A stretch of DNA of 64,000 nucleotides from Hyphomicrobiales bacterium (GTDB lineage: Bacteria; Pseudomonadota; Alphaproteobacteria; Rhizobiales; Rhizobiaceae). Location: the NCBI GenBank assembly GCA_900473915.1, contig UCNG01000007.1, forward strand, positions 202,939 to 266,938, in the 5' to 3' direction. Shown piece after piece: positions 25,766 to 34,403 of the stretch. The notes beneath the pieces were generated by a model, which was given only the letters and a program-made list of their open reading frames with translations, had not been told where the DNA came from and made no database searches. The position numbers were made by a program, and so were the translations under genes. The first letter of the stretch is position 1, and each line of letters starts with the position of its first letter.

Positions 25766-28700
25766 ATGAACTTCTCACGCTTTTTCGTCGACCGGCCGGT
25801 CTTCGCTGGCGTTCTGTCGGTCCTGATCTTCGTTGCCGGTCTGATCGGCATGACAGGTCTGCCGATCTCGGAATATCCGGAAGTCGTGCCGCCGCAGATC
25901 GTGGTGCGCGCGCAATATCCGGGCGCCAACCCTGCCGTCATTTCCGAAACCGTCGCCACGCCGCTTGAAGAACAGATCAACGGCGTCGAGGGCATGCTCT
26001 ACATGCAGAGCCAGGCGACCGCCGATGGCGTCATGACGCTGACCGTCACCTTCGCGCTCGGCACCGATCCCGATCAGGCCCAGCAGCTGGTGCAGAACCG
26101 TATTTCGCAGGCCGAACCGCGCCTGCCGGAAGAAGTGCGCACGCTTGGCGTCACGACCGCCAAGAGCTCGCCCGACCTGACCCTCGTCGTTCACATCATC
26201 TCACCCGATGGCCGCTATGACGTGAACTATCTGCGCAATTATGCCGTTCTCAACGTCAAGGACCGCATCGCCCGTATTCCGGGCGTCGGACAGGTGCAGA
26301 TATTCGGCGGCGGCGATTATTCGATGCGCGTCTGGATCGACCCGCAAAAGGCCGCCGAGCGCGGACTTTCCGCAAGCGACATCGCCAATGCCATCCGCCA
26401 GCAGAATGTTCAGGCCGCTGCTGGTGTCATCGGCGCATCGCCGTCGGTTTCGGGTCTTGACCTGCAACTTTCCGTCAATGCGCAAGGCCGTCTCCAGTCG
26501 CCGGAAGAATTCGCCAATATCGTCGTAAAGTCCGGCAATCAGGGCGAAATCACCCGGCTGGGTGATGTGGCGCGTGTCGAGATGGGCGCTGCCGATTATT
26601 CGCTGCGCTCGCTGCTCGACAACAAGCTGGCGGTCGGCATGGGCGTGTTCCAGTCGCCTGGTTCCAATGCGCTGGAAATTTCCGAAAACGTCCATGCGGC
26701 CATGGCCGACCTGAAGAAGACCATGCCGGAAGGCGTGGATTTCGACATCGTCTATGACACGACCGGGTTTGTGAAGGCCTCCATCGAGTCGGTCATCCAT
26801 ACCCTGCTCGAAGCCATCGTGCTGGTGGTGATCGTCGTCATCATGTTCCTGCAGACATGGCGCGCCTCCATCATTCCGCTGGTTGCCGTTCCGGTTTCCA
26901 TCGTCGGCACATTCGCGGTCATGTATGTGTTCGGCTTCTCCATCAACGCGCTCAGCCTCTTCGGCCTCGTCCTCGCCATCGGCATCGTGGTCGATGACGC
27001 CATCGTGGTGGTGGAAAATGTCGAGCGCAATATCGAGCAGGGGCTGTCGCCGGTCGAGGCCACCTATCGCGCCATGCAGGAAGTTTCCGGGCCGATCATC
27101 GCCATCGCGCTGGTGCTGGTCGCGGTCTTCGTGCCGCTTGCCTTCATCACCGGCCTGACCGGCCAGTTCTATCGCCAGTTCGCGCTCACCATCGCGATCT
27201 CGACGGTGATCTCGGCCTTCAACTCGCTGACGCTTTCGCCCGCTCTGGCGGCCCTGCTGCTGCGCGGCCACGATGCGCCGAAGGATCGGCTCACCCGCGC
27301 CATGGACAAGCTGTTCGGCTGGTTCTTCCGTGGCTTCAACCGCTTCTTCGGTGCAAGTTCGGAAGCCTATGGGCGCGGCGTCGGCGGCATTCTCTCGCGC
27401 AAGTCGCTGGTGATGGGCCTCTATGTCGTGCTGCTTGGCGTCACCTTCGTCCTGTTCCGCGCGGTGCCCGGCGGCTTCGTTCCGGCGCAGGACAAGCAAT
27501 ATCTGATCGGTTTCGCGCAATTGCCGGATGCGGCAACGCTCGACCGTTCGGAAGATGTGATCCGCCGCATGAGCGACATTGCCCTCAAGCATCCGGGCGT
27601 GGCCAATGCCATCGCCTTCCCCGGCCTGTCGATCAACGGGTTCACCAACTCGTCGAACTCCGGCATCGTCTTCGTGACGCTGAAGCCGTTCGAGGAGCGC
27701 AAGACCCCGGAACTGTCGGCAAATGCGATCACCATGGAACTGAACCAGCAATACGGCGCCATTCAGGATGCCTTCATCGCCATGTTCCCGCCGCCGCCCG
27801 TTCAGGGTCTCGGCACGACCGGCGGCTTCAAGCTTCAGCTTGAGGATCGCAACGGGCTTGGCTTCAAGGCGCTGGACGATGCAACCAAGGCATTTCTCGC
27901 CAAGGCCTATCAGACGCCGGAACTGGCCGGTCTCTATTCGAGCTACCAGATCAATGTGCCGCAGCTTTATGCCGATCTTGATCGCACGAAGGCGCGTCAG
28001 CTTGGCGTGGCGGTGACTGACGTGTTCGAAACCCTGCAAATCTATCTGGGTTCGCTCTATGTCAACGACTTCAATGCCTTCGGGCGGACCTACAGCGTGC
28101 GCATTCAGGCCGATGCGAATTACCGCAGCCATGCCGAGGATATCGGCAAGCTGAAGGTTCGCTCGCAGTCGGGCGAGATGATCCCGCTGTCGGCTCTCCT
28201 GAAGGTCGAGCAGACGGTCGGTGCCGAACGCGCCATCCGGTATAACGGCTTCCTTTCCGCCGATATCAACGGCAACCCGGCCCCCGGCTTCTCGTCCGGC
28301 CAGGCACAGGCCGCCATTGAACGGATCGCCGAGGAAACCTTGCCTCCGGGCATCGCCTATGAGTGGACCGACCTGACCTACCAGCAGATCCTGGCTGGCA
28401 ATTCAGGCTTCCTCGTCTTCCCGCTGGCGCTGCTGCTCGTCTATCTGGTGCTGGCCGCGCAATATGAAAGCCTTGCCCTGCCGCTGTCGATCATCATGAT
28501 CGTGCCGATGGGGATCATGGCGGCACTCACCGGCGTCTGGCTGACCGGAGGCGACAACAACGTCTTCACCCAGATCGGCTTGATCGTCCTTGTGGGGCTA
28601 TCGGCGAAGAACGCGATCCTGATCGTGGAATTCGCCCGCGAGCTGGAACTGTCGGGAAGAGGCGTCGTGCAGGCGGCGGTCGAGGCAAGCCGGTTGCGTC

Positions 28701-28951
28701 TGCGCCCGATCCTGATGACTTCGATGGCCTTCATCATGGGCGTGGTGCCGCTGGTGGTGTCCACGGGTGCGGGTGCGGAAATGCGCTCGGCCATGGGCAT
28801 CGCGGTCTTTGCAGGCATGATCGGCGTGACCGCCTTCGGCATCTTCATGACGCCGGTGTTCTATGTGCTGATCCGCAAGCTCTCCGGCGAGCGCCCGCTG
28901 AAACATGCAGGCGCCAAGATCGAGGCCCCGCATCTGGCGCCGGGGGAATAA
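25766..28951 (+). CDS. bepG: RND multidrug efflux transporter (BepG-like, HAE1 family)
   Basis: A 1061-residue AcrB-type proton antiporter with 12 transmembrane helices and two large periplasmic loops. The start MNFSRFFVDRPVFAGVLS is typical of HAE1 pumps. GIVVDDAIVVVENVERN (about 405) contains the paired Asp of the proton relay, and the matching helix near 940 holds the Lys (GLSAKNAILIVEFA). It expels drugs and detergents with BepF and an outer-membrane channel. It follows bepF after a 120-base spacer holding AAGGGGGA. A clear intrinsic terminator follows. Confidence 0.92.
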   Translation: MNFSRFFVDRPVFAGVLSVLIFVAGLIGMTGLPISEYPEVVPPQIVVRAQYPGANPAVISETVATPLEEQINGVEGMLYMQSQATADGVMTLTVTFALGTDPDQAQQLVQNRISQAEPRLPEEVRTLGVTTAKSSPDLTLVVHIISPDGRYDVNYLRNYAVLNVKDRIARIPGVGQVQIFGGGDYSMRVWIDPQKAAERGLSASDIANAIRQQNVQAAAGVIGASPSVSGLDLQLSVNAQGRLQSPEEFANIVVKSGNQGEITRLGDVARVEMGAADYSLRSLLDNKLAVGMGVFQSPGSNALEISENVHAAMADLKKTMPEGVDFDIVYDTTGFVKASIESVIHTLLEAIVLVVIVVIMFLQTWRASIIPLVAVPVSIVGTFAVMYVFGFSINALSLFGLVLAIGIVVDDAIVVVENVERNIEQGLSPVEATYRAMQEVSGPIIAIALVLVAVFVPLAFITGLTGQFYRQFALTIAISTVISAFNSLTLSPALAALLLRGHDAPKDRLTRAMDKLFGWFFRGFNRFFGASSEAYGRGVGGILSRKSLVMGLYVVLLGVTFVLFRAVPGGFVPAQDKQYLIGFAQLPDAATLDRSEDVIRRMSDIALKHPGVANAIAFPGLSINGFTNSSNSGIVFVTLKPFEERKTPELSANAITMELNQQYGAIQDAFIAMFPPPPVQGLGTTGGFKLQLEDRNGLGFKALDDATKAFLAKAYQTPELAGLYSSYQINVPQLYADLDRTKARQLGVAVTDVFETLQIYLGSLYVNDFNAFGRTYSVRIQADANYRSHAEDIGKLKVRSQSGEMIPLSALLKVEQTVGAERAIRYNGFLSADINGNPAPGFSSGQAQAAIERIAEETLPPGIAYEWTDLTYQQILAGNSGFLVFPLALLLVYLVLAAQYESLALPLSIIMIVPMGIMAALTGVWLTGGDNNVFTQIGLIVLVGLSAKNAILIVEFARELELSGRGVVQAAVEASRLRLRPILMTSMAFIMGVVPLVVSTGAGAEMRSAMGIAVFAGMIGVTAFGIFMTPVFYVLIRKLSGERPLKHAGAKIEAPHLAPGE

Positions 28952-28983
28952 CCCGGCGTCTCCTTCCATCACCTTCTGCAGAG

Positions 28984-29011
28984 GGGCCGGAGCAATCCGG
29001 CCCTTTTCTTT
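28984..29011 (+). terminator. Intrinsic terminator of bepFG
   Basis: GGGCCGGA and TCCGGCCC form a perfect 8-bp stem with a GCAA tetraloop, followed directly by TTTTCTTT. Confidence 0.9.
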
Positions 29012-29095
29012 GTGGACTTGTCTTTTGCGGTCGCGATATCGCCCGAATCGGTTTCTTAAGAGGAGGCTTTGTCCGCTGCATGAAGGAGAAGATCG

Positions 29096-29473
29096 TTGCA
29101 GAAGTCCGGTTTGCTTGCCCTCGTCCTCGCTGTCACTGCCCTGACAGCATGTTCCGAAACGACGCCCGGTCCTTCGGCAAGCGCCACCCCCGCCAAGCCG
29201 CCCGTCGATCCGACCCCCATCACCGGCAACTGGTGCAGCCCCGACGGACAGCGATTCGCCATTTCCGGCGAGCGTTTCGACAGCCGCGACAGCCAGTGCT
29301 CGGTCACGCGGATGAACAATTACGAAGGCACCTTTACCGTGTCGATGTCCTGCACCGCCAATGGCCAGCAGTCGAAGGAAAACATCACCATTTCACCCGT
29401 CGGCCAGACGCTGCATATCTCATTCCTGTCGATGGGCGGCAAGCGGGCGGTGGTGAGCCGCTGCGCCTCCTGA
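29096..29473 (+). CDS. Small lipoprotein of the AprI/Inh-like outer-membrane type or unknown
   Basis: A 125-residue lipoprotein: the signal ends in LTAC, giving a lipidated Cys at about residue 19. A Pro/Ser/Ala-rich linker (about 20-40) leads into a compact domain with CSPDGQRFAI and three further Cys. Start is a TTG with AAGGAG seven bases upstream; no ATG fits. An overlapping plus-strand frame (29080-29709) has no such features. Function unknown; the fold class I name is only a suggestion. Confidence 0.7.
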   Translation: MQKSGLLALVLAVTALTACSETTPGPSASATPAKPPVDPTPITGNWCSPDGQRFAISGERFDSRDSQCSVTRMNNYEGTFTVSMSCTANGQQSKENITISPVGQTLHISFLSMGGKRAVVSRCAS

Positions 29474-29507
29474 GCGGTCCGAAATCACATCAAGGCAAAA
29501 TCGTGAT

Positions 29508-29537
29508 CTGGCGCGAAAATCGCGCCAGTTGCGTTTT
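29508..29537 (+). terminator. Intrinsic terminator of the lipoprotein gene
   Basis: CTGGCGCGA / TCGCGCCAG makes a perfect 9-bp stem (29508-29516, 29520-29528). A T-run follows a few bases later (TTGCGTTTTT). Confidence 0.6.
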
Positions 29538-29705
29538 TGCGCGGCAAATCGTTCCGTTTTTGCGCCAAAATCTGTGGCGAACGCCCGACAAATTCATGGC
29601 AAAAATGTGGCGAAGGGCTTTTTCGGATGATGTGATGCGACAGAAGTTTCCCGCTCTGCTAAACTCGCCGCTGCAATGCCATACCCACAATATAGGGAGA
29701 CAGAC

Positions 29706-29870
29706 ATGAAAGTCGTATTCGTGACTACCGCTGTCCTCGCTCTGTCGGCTGCTCTATCGGTTACAGGCGCGATGGCAGACTGCACCTATCATAGTGCTCA
29801 ATCTTCCACGAAGATCGAGAAGCCGCAAACCACTGCAAGCATCCAGACGACGGCTCCGGAACAGAAATAA
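29706..29870 (+). CDS. Tiny exported peptide, 54 residues
   Basis: The ATG has GGGAGA just upstream. Residues 1-24 form a signal peptide (KVVFVTTAVLALSAALS...AMA). The mature part is about 30 residues, Thr/Ser/Gln-rich with one Cys. An intrinsic terminator follows within 40 bases, which supports a real monocistronic gene. No family recognised; similar short exported peptides are common in Brucella-type genomes. Confidence 0.6.
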   Translation: MKVVFVTTAVLALSAALSVTGAMADCTYHSAQSSTKIEKPQTTASIQTTAPEQK

Positions 29871-29909
29871 ACTGCCGGAAAAGCTGGAAACTGACGCCTA
29901 TCCTGCTTC

Positions 29910-29947
29910 GTGACGATCGCGCCCAGACGCCGGTCGTCACTTTTTTC
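29910..29947 (+). terminator. Intrinsic terminator after the 54-residue peptide gene
   Basis: GTGACGA (29910-29916) pairs with TCGTCAC (29934-29940), followed by TTTTTT. Confidence 0.8.
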
Positions 29948-29962
29948 TGAAAGGAATACAGG

Positions 29963-30225
29963 CAAAAAAAAGCGCGCCCTCCAGATTGAAGGACGCGAAA
30001 GAGGTGCAAGCTCGCTCTGTTCGAGGAACCTGAACGGCAGGTTCTAGGCTCGACCAGATGCCTGTCGGCCATTCTGTCCTGGAAGCGACCAGAGTGCGGG
30101 ACCGGTTTTTATTCGTAGCTCGAAACGTTTCGCTTCGAGAGTAACCGTTATCGCCGCTGCCGCGCTGTCCGGACTGGTTTGGCTGCCTATCGACCCCGAC
30201 TCCCCGCGGTCGATAAGCAGCCCCC
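29963..30225 (-). ncRNA. Candidate structured minus-strand ncRNA
   Basis: Read on the minus strand, this region has no credible coding frame but opens with a strong hairpin: GGCTGCTTATCGACC pairs with GGTCGATAGGCAGCC with one mismatch (arms 30208-30222 and 30181-30195). Further hairpins follow, CTCGAA..TTCGAG near 30120-30140 and AACCTG..CAGGTT near 30030-30045. It ends in an ideal intrinsic terminator: CGCGTCC pairs with GGGCGCG, followed by C and eight T (29963-29998). I match it to no known RNA family. The 5' end is a guess and I see no convincing promoter. Confidence 0.4.
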
Positions 30226-30567
30226 GCCCAATTTTTGCGTCAGCCTCCTAAGCCCAACAGGCCGACGGCTATTTAGTGAACGCTCCAGTAGCGAAAAACA
30301 ATTCCCCTATTCAGGGGGGTATGAAACAAAGAAGAACCGGCCTCCATGTCCCGCAATGACTTTCAGCAGCCGGTAGAGTTTGAAAGACTTTATGAAACCA
30401 TTTGATATTTATTTGAAATTAGACCAGACTTTTTCGGTGATATGTGCGAATTGACGCTTTTGAAGGGAAATTTCGCCCGCCAAAATCAGGAGATTCTTGA
30501 AATTGCGCGCGCCCTCCCTTTAAAGCTTAGGTACATTCGCATTCTTTCGTTTCTGGAGATACCCCAC
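30226..30567. other. Gene-free stretch upstream of the SUOX-fold gene
   Basis: About 340 bases, noticeably more AT-rich from 30390 to 30450. It should contain the promoter of the plus-strand operon starting at 30568, and perhaps that of the minus-strand ncRNA candidate. A short palindrome CCCCTATTCAGGGG lies at 30303-30316. I cannot assign -35/-10 boxes. Confidence 0.4.
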
Positions 30568-31113
30568 GTGTCATGCGCAAACTGGATGTTCGCTCTCCGG
30601 CGTCTTCTGGCGCTCCCGGCACTGATTGCGCTTTTCGCCATCTGCCAAACTTCTCCTTTTGCAGGGGCGGCTGAAGTCCCGTCGTCCGCGACGACGACCA
30701 TTACGCTGACCGTCATCGGCCCGAACGGAACAACCCGCGTGCTGACAAGCGACGACTTCACGCAACTGCCGCAGAACAGGTTGCAGACGAATACCGCCTG
30801 GACCGAGGGCCCGCAGAATTTCGACGGCGTGCTGCTGCGCGACGTGCTGGCAACGGTCGGCGTCGACGGGAAAGACGCCGCAGACCGTTCGATCACCATT
30901 CTTGCGATCAACGACTACAGTATCAGCATTCCGCTGCAGGACGCCTACAGGTACAATGTCCTCGTCGCGCACAAGATGAACGGCAGGGAGCTGAGCCTGC
31001 GCGACAAGGGACCATACTGGATCGTCTATCCGCGCGACCAGCATCAGGAGCTGAACGATTCGCGCTATGATCACCGCTGGGCGTGGCAGTTGAAGCAGAT
31101 CGAGGTGAAATGA
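30568..31113 (+). CDS. Periplasmic molybdopterin-domain (SUOX-fold) protein without the Mo-ligand Cys
   Basis: A 181-residue exported protein: a hydrophobic signal segment (LLALPALIALFAICQ, about 12-26) and a domain like the oxidoreductase molybdopterin-binding family (PF00174; about 45-175). Enzymes of that family have a Cys shortly before the VEGW-type motif that ligates Mo. Here the matching stretch is NTAWTEGPQNFDGVLLRDVL with no Cys, and the mature chain has none at all. A GTG at 30568 has GGAG nine bases upstream; an ATG at 30586 lacks one. Its stop overlaps the histidine kinase start (ATGA), so it is probably a sensory partner of that kinase. Confidence 0.75.
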   Translation: MSCANWMFALRRLLALPALIALFAICQTSPFAGAAEVPSSATTTITLTVIGPNGTTRVLTSDDFTQLPQNRLQTNTAWTEGPQNFDGVLLRDVLATVGVDGKDAADRSITILAINDYSISIPLQDAYRYNVLVAHKMNGRELSLRDKGPYWIVYPRDQHQELNDSRYDHRWAWQLKQIEVK

Positions 31114-32501
31114 GAATCAAGCGAGGCTACATTCTCTCCGGCCTGGTCATGGCAGGGTTTGCAGCGCTGCTCGCTTATGCATTCATTCAGCTTTTCGAAA
31201 TCCAGAAATCGCTTGCAACCTATACCGGCGAGAACATGGTCTGGGCCATCACCAAGACGGAACGCGACGCCAGCCGCCTGGCCGAAACGGCGCTGACATT
31301 TCCCGCAGGCAGCACGAACACAGGTGATCTCTCGCTCCGCCTCGACGTTCTCTACAGCCGTTTCGCGCTTCTGGCCGATGGCCCGCAGAAGAAATATTTC
31401 GAAGGCATTCCGGGCGCTGCCGAAACCATCCGGCGCAATGCAGACCGGCTTCCCGAAATCGAGGCGATGATCAAGGCCGGGCCGGAACAATTCAACCCCG
31501 CCGCCATCTACGAAGCGTTGGTTCCCATGCGCGATGAACTGACCAAGGTCGCCAATGATGCAACGATAGTGGAGCAGGACCGCGGCGGCGCGCACCGCGA
31601 CCAGCAATTGCAGTCAATCTACCTGATCATGTTCGCGGTGCTGGGCATCATGGCCACTGGCGCCATTCTGTCCTGGCAGCTTTTGTCCAACATGCGCAGG
31701 GCCGAGCGCGCCCACAAAGCCTTGCAGGAATACAAGCAGCAACTGGAACAGACCGTCGCCGACCGCACCGCCGCCCTGCGCGAGGCGCTGGAAAGCGAGC
31801 GCAAGGCCAAGGAACTCTACAAAAGCTTCATCACCACGGTTTCACACCAGTTCCGCACGCCGGTATCGATCATCGACATCATCGCCCAGCGCTTCATCCG
31901 CCGCGCCGACGAGTTCACGCCTGAAATCATCATCGACAAGGCCAAGCGGATGCGGAATGCCAGCCGCCGCCTGATTCTGCTTCTGGAGAGCACCGCCAAT
32001 GCGGAACGCCTCGACGAGAACGGGTTTCAGATCAACCGGCAGCCGGTCGATTTCTCCGAACTGGTGCGTAACACTTGCACCTATCATCAGGAGCTGCATC
32101 CCGAGCTGGAACTGGTGACGGACATCAAGGACAGCGAGACTTTCTGTTATTGCGACGGCATTCTGGTCGAGCAGATTCTGGTCAACCTGCTTGGCAATGC
32201 CACCAAATATTCGCCCGCCGGCAAGCCCATCGAAGTGACCACGGAAGAAGACGAGAACGGCTTTCGCTGCATTGTCCGCGACCATGGCATCGGCATACCG
32301 GCGGAGGAAGCGGATCGCGTATTCACGCGTTTTTTCCGCGCCAGCAACGCATCGCACATGGCGGGAACCGGCCTTGGCCTCAGCCTGTCACGCGCGCTGG
32401 CCGAATTGCACGGCGGTACGCTTGTCTTCACTTCGGTTGAAGGACAAGGTACGGTATTCATTCTGTCTCTACCAAAGGTGGCCCAGCATGCGACTGCCTG
32501 A
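31110..32501 (+). CDS. Membrane sensor histidine kinase
   Basis: A 463-residue kinase with two transmembrane helices (about 8-28 and 170-192) bounding a periplasmic sensor domain of about 140 residues. A coiled coil (about 200-245) leads to the HisKA domain, whose phosphorylated His lies in VSHQFRTPVS (about 252). The ATPase domain has LLGNATKYSPAG (N box), DHGIGIP (G1) and GTGLGLSLSRAL (G2). It is encoded between the periplasmic SUOX-fold protein and a LuxR-type response regulator with overlapping ends. Confidence 0.92.
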   Translation: MRIKRGYILSGLVMAGFAALLAYAFIQLFEIQKSLATYTGENMVWAITKTERDASRLAETALTFPAGSTNTGDLSLRLDVLYSRFALLADGPQKKYFEGIPGAAETIRRNADRLPEIEAMIKAGPEQFNPAAIYEALVPMRDELTKVANDATIVEQDRGGAHRDQQLQSIYLIMFAVLGIMATGAILSWQLLSNMRRAERAHKALQEYKQQLEQTVADRTAALREALESERKAKELYKSFITTVSHQFRTPVSIIDIIAQRFIRRADEFTPEIIIDKAKRMRNASRRLILLLESTANAERLDENGFQINRQPVDFSELVRNTCTYHQELHPELELVTDIKDSETFCYCDGILVEQILVNLLGNATKYSPAGKPIEVTTEEDENGFRCIVRDHGIGIPAEEADRVFTRFFRASNASHMAGTGLGLSLSRALAELHGGTLVFTSVEGQGTVFILSLPKVAQHATA

Positions 32502-33138
32502 AACTCCTCCCATGCCCACTGTCCTCTGCATCGAGGACGAGGCGCATATTCTTGAAGAACTGATCGATGAGCTGAGCACTTCGGGCTTCAACGCCATTGG
32601 CGCCGCCAATGCAGGTGAAGCGCTGCGCGTGCTGGAGCGGACGACGCCCGACATCATCATCTGCGATATATTGATGCCCGGCACCAACGGCCTGCAATTT
32701 CTGGAACAGATCCGCAGTTCCCGGCCCGACCTTGCCGGAACGCCATTCCTGTTTCTGACCGCCCTTGCCGACCGCAGCCACGAGCTGACCGGCAGAGAGG
32801 CCGGCGCCGACGACTATCTCACGAAACCAATCGATTTCGACGTCCTGATCCTCACGATTCGCGCCAGGCTCAATCTGGTGGCGCGCGTAAAGGCCATATC
32901 CACTCCTTCCGCTGCGGCGGAACCGAATGGAGACTTCATCCATCTTTCGCGGCGCGAAACCGAAGTGCTGAAGGAGATCAGCACCGGCCAGCGCAATGGC
33001 GAAATCGCCCGCAAACTTGGACTATCGGAACATACAGTCAGCGATTATGTGAAGGCGATCTACCAGAAGCTCAGCGTGTCATCGCGCGCCGAAGCAACCC
33101 GCGAAGCCATCCGGCGCGGACTGGTCGACATGAGATAG
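32488..33138 (+). CDS. Response regulator with LuxR/NarL-type DNA-binding domain
   Basis: A 216-residue regulator. The receiver domain (about 10-125) shows the acidic pair in CIEDEAH, the phospho-acceptor Asp in ICDILMPG (about 59) and the Lys in LTKPIDF. The C-terminal helix-turn-helix (about 150-212) reads LSRRETEVLKEISTG and KLGLSEHTVSDYVKAIYQKL. The gene overlaps the kinase stop by 14 bases and is its partner. The ATG at 32488 gives the fuller N-terminus; 32512 is an alternative. Confidence 0.92.
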   Translation: MRLPETPPMPTVLCIEDEAHILEELIDELSTSGFNAIGAANAGEALRVLERTTPDIIICDILMPGTNGLQFLEQIRSSRPDLAGTPFLFLTALADRSHELTGREAGADDYLTKPIDFDVLILTIRARLNLVARVKAISTPSAAAEPNGDFIHLSRRETEVLKEISTGQRNGEIARKLGLSEHTVSDYVKAIYQKLSVSSRAEATREAIRRGLVDMR

Positions 33139-33167
33139 GCAGGCGAATTCAACCGGTTTTTTGGGGG

Positions 33168-34403
33168 ATGATCGGTAATGATCTCGACAATCCGACAACC
33201 CCAAATTACGATTTGCGCATGAAGCAACCGGTTCGACAACGCGCTGTCTTCTTCATTGGCGGCTATGATCCGAAAACGCCGGAGGCGTTTTTTGGACGAT
33301 TGAACAGAGAAATCAAACGGTTCGAAGCTCTCTGGAACGTTCGTTCCGACGTTTCGGATATCAGCGTATCGCCGGATGGCGAGATAGGCTCCGTCTCAAT
33401 CAAGACGGCACCCGGCGACAATGGCTGGGCCACCGAAACGGACTTCAATTTTCTCGTTCTGGACAGAATCGTACTGGCGGATTTCGACCGTCCGCTCCCG
33501 GTCAGGCTGGCCAAATATCTTGTCGCCTTCGGCGATTTCGTCATCACCGGCACTGCGTTTCGCTTCTTTGCCAGGGCATGGCGGTTCGGGCTTTATTTCC
33601 TCTACCCGTTTCTCATGCTCGCCCTGTTCGCGGTGGCGGGCTATGCGGCGGCGCGGGCGACTGCTCACTGGCTTGGCGCCTTGAGCTGGCTCGTCGGGCT
33701 TGCGGTTTTTTCGGCGGCACTCGCGATTCTGGGCAAAAGATGGTCCACCAACCATCTGATGGACCTGTGGTCGTTCTCGCTCAATTTCATTCGCGGGCGG
33801 CGGCGGGATGCAGAATCCCTGATGCAGCGCTTTGCCGCCGGTATCGTCCAACGCACCGCCGCGAAACAGTATGACGAGGTCATTCTGATCGGCCACAGCA
33901 CCGGCGGCATGCTGATGCTGGACGTTGCCGCGCGCTGCCTTGCCATCGATCCGCAATTCAGCCGCCATGCGCCGAAGGTGACGGTCCTCACGCTTGGCTC
34001 GACCGCGCTCAAGGCAGGCTATCATCCGGCGGGCGGACATTTTCGCGAAGGCGTGCAGCGGCTGGTGGACGATGGCAAAATCGACTGGGTGGAAATCCAG
34101 TGCCTGACCGATGCGATCAATTTCTACAAGACCGATCCCGTGGCCGAGATGGGCTTGAGGCGGGAGCCGCAACGAGCCTTTCCCGTCACCCGGACAGTGC
34201 GCATGAAGGAAATGTTGCAGCCGGAAATCTACAAGCGCGTGAAGCGGAACCTTTTTCGCGTGCATTATCAATATGTATTCGGAAATACGAAGCCCTATTG
34301 GTATGATTTCTTTCAGATCTGCTGCGGGCCGATTTCGCTCCGCGAACGGACGGATGACCGCATCATCGGTGCCCAGCCAAGGAAGGAAACTGTTGCCGAA
34401 TGA
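33168..34403 (+). CDS. Membrane-anchored alpha/beta-hydrolase-like protein
   Basis: A 411-residue protein. The N-terminal 120 residues begin with AVFFIGGYDPKTPEAFF. Two adjacent transmembrane helices lie at about 140-205. The C-terminal half holds VILIGHSTGGMLMLDVA, a lipase-type nucleophile elbow (Ser at about 247). I recognise no named family. The ATG at 33168 follows GGGGG with almost no spacing; ATG at 33219 is an alternative. Its stop overlaps the methyltransferase start as ATGA, tying it to lipid or membrane chemistry. Confidence 0.72.
   Translation: MIGNDLDNPTTPNYDLRMKQPVRQRAVFFIGGYDPKTPEAFFGRLNREIKRFEALWNVRSDVSDISVSPDGEIGSVSIKTAPGDNGWATETDFNFLVLDRIVLADFDRPLPVRLAKYLVAFGDFVITGTAFRFFARAWRFGLYFLYPFLMLALFAVAGYAAARATAHWLGALSWLVGLAVFSAALAILGKRWSTNHLMDLWSFSLNFIRGRRRDAESLMQRFAAGIVQRTAAKQYDEVILIGHSTGGMLMLDVAARCLAIDPQFSRHAPKVTVLTLGSTALKAGYHPAGGHFREGVQRLVDDGKIDWVEIQCLTDAINFYKTDPVAEMGLRREPQRAFPVTRTVRMKEMLQPEIYKRVKRNLFRVHYQYVFGNTKPYWYDFFQICCGPISLRERTDDRIIGAQPRKETVAE

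Noticed and set aside
26201-28132. Open frame of 643 codons antisense to bepG
   Set aside because: Composition (runs of His/Asp/Arg) and full overlap with a clear RND transporter show it is a shadow frame.
30181-30236. Plus-strand terminator reading of the large hairpin
   Set aside because: The T-run lies about seven bases beyond the stem and the preceding plus-strand gene already has a good terminator at 29910-29947, so I prefer the minus-strand ncRNA reading.
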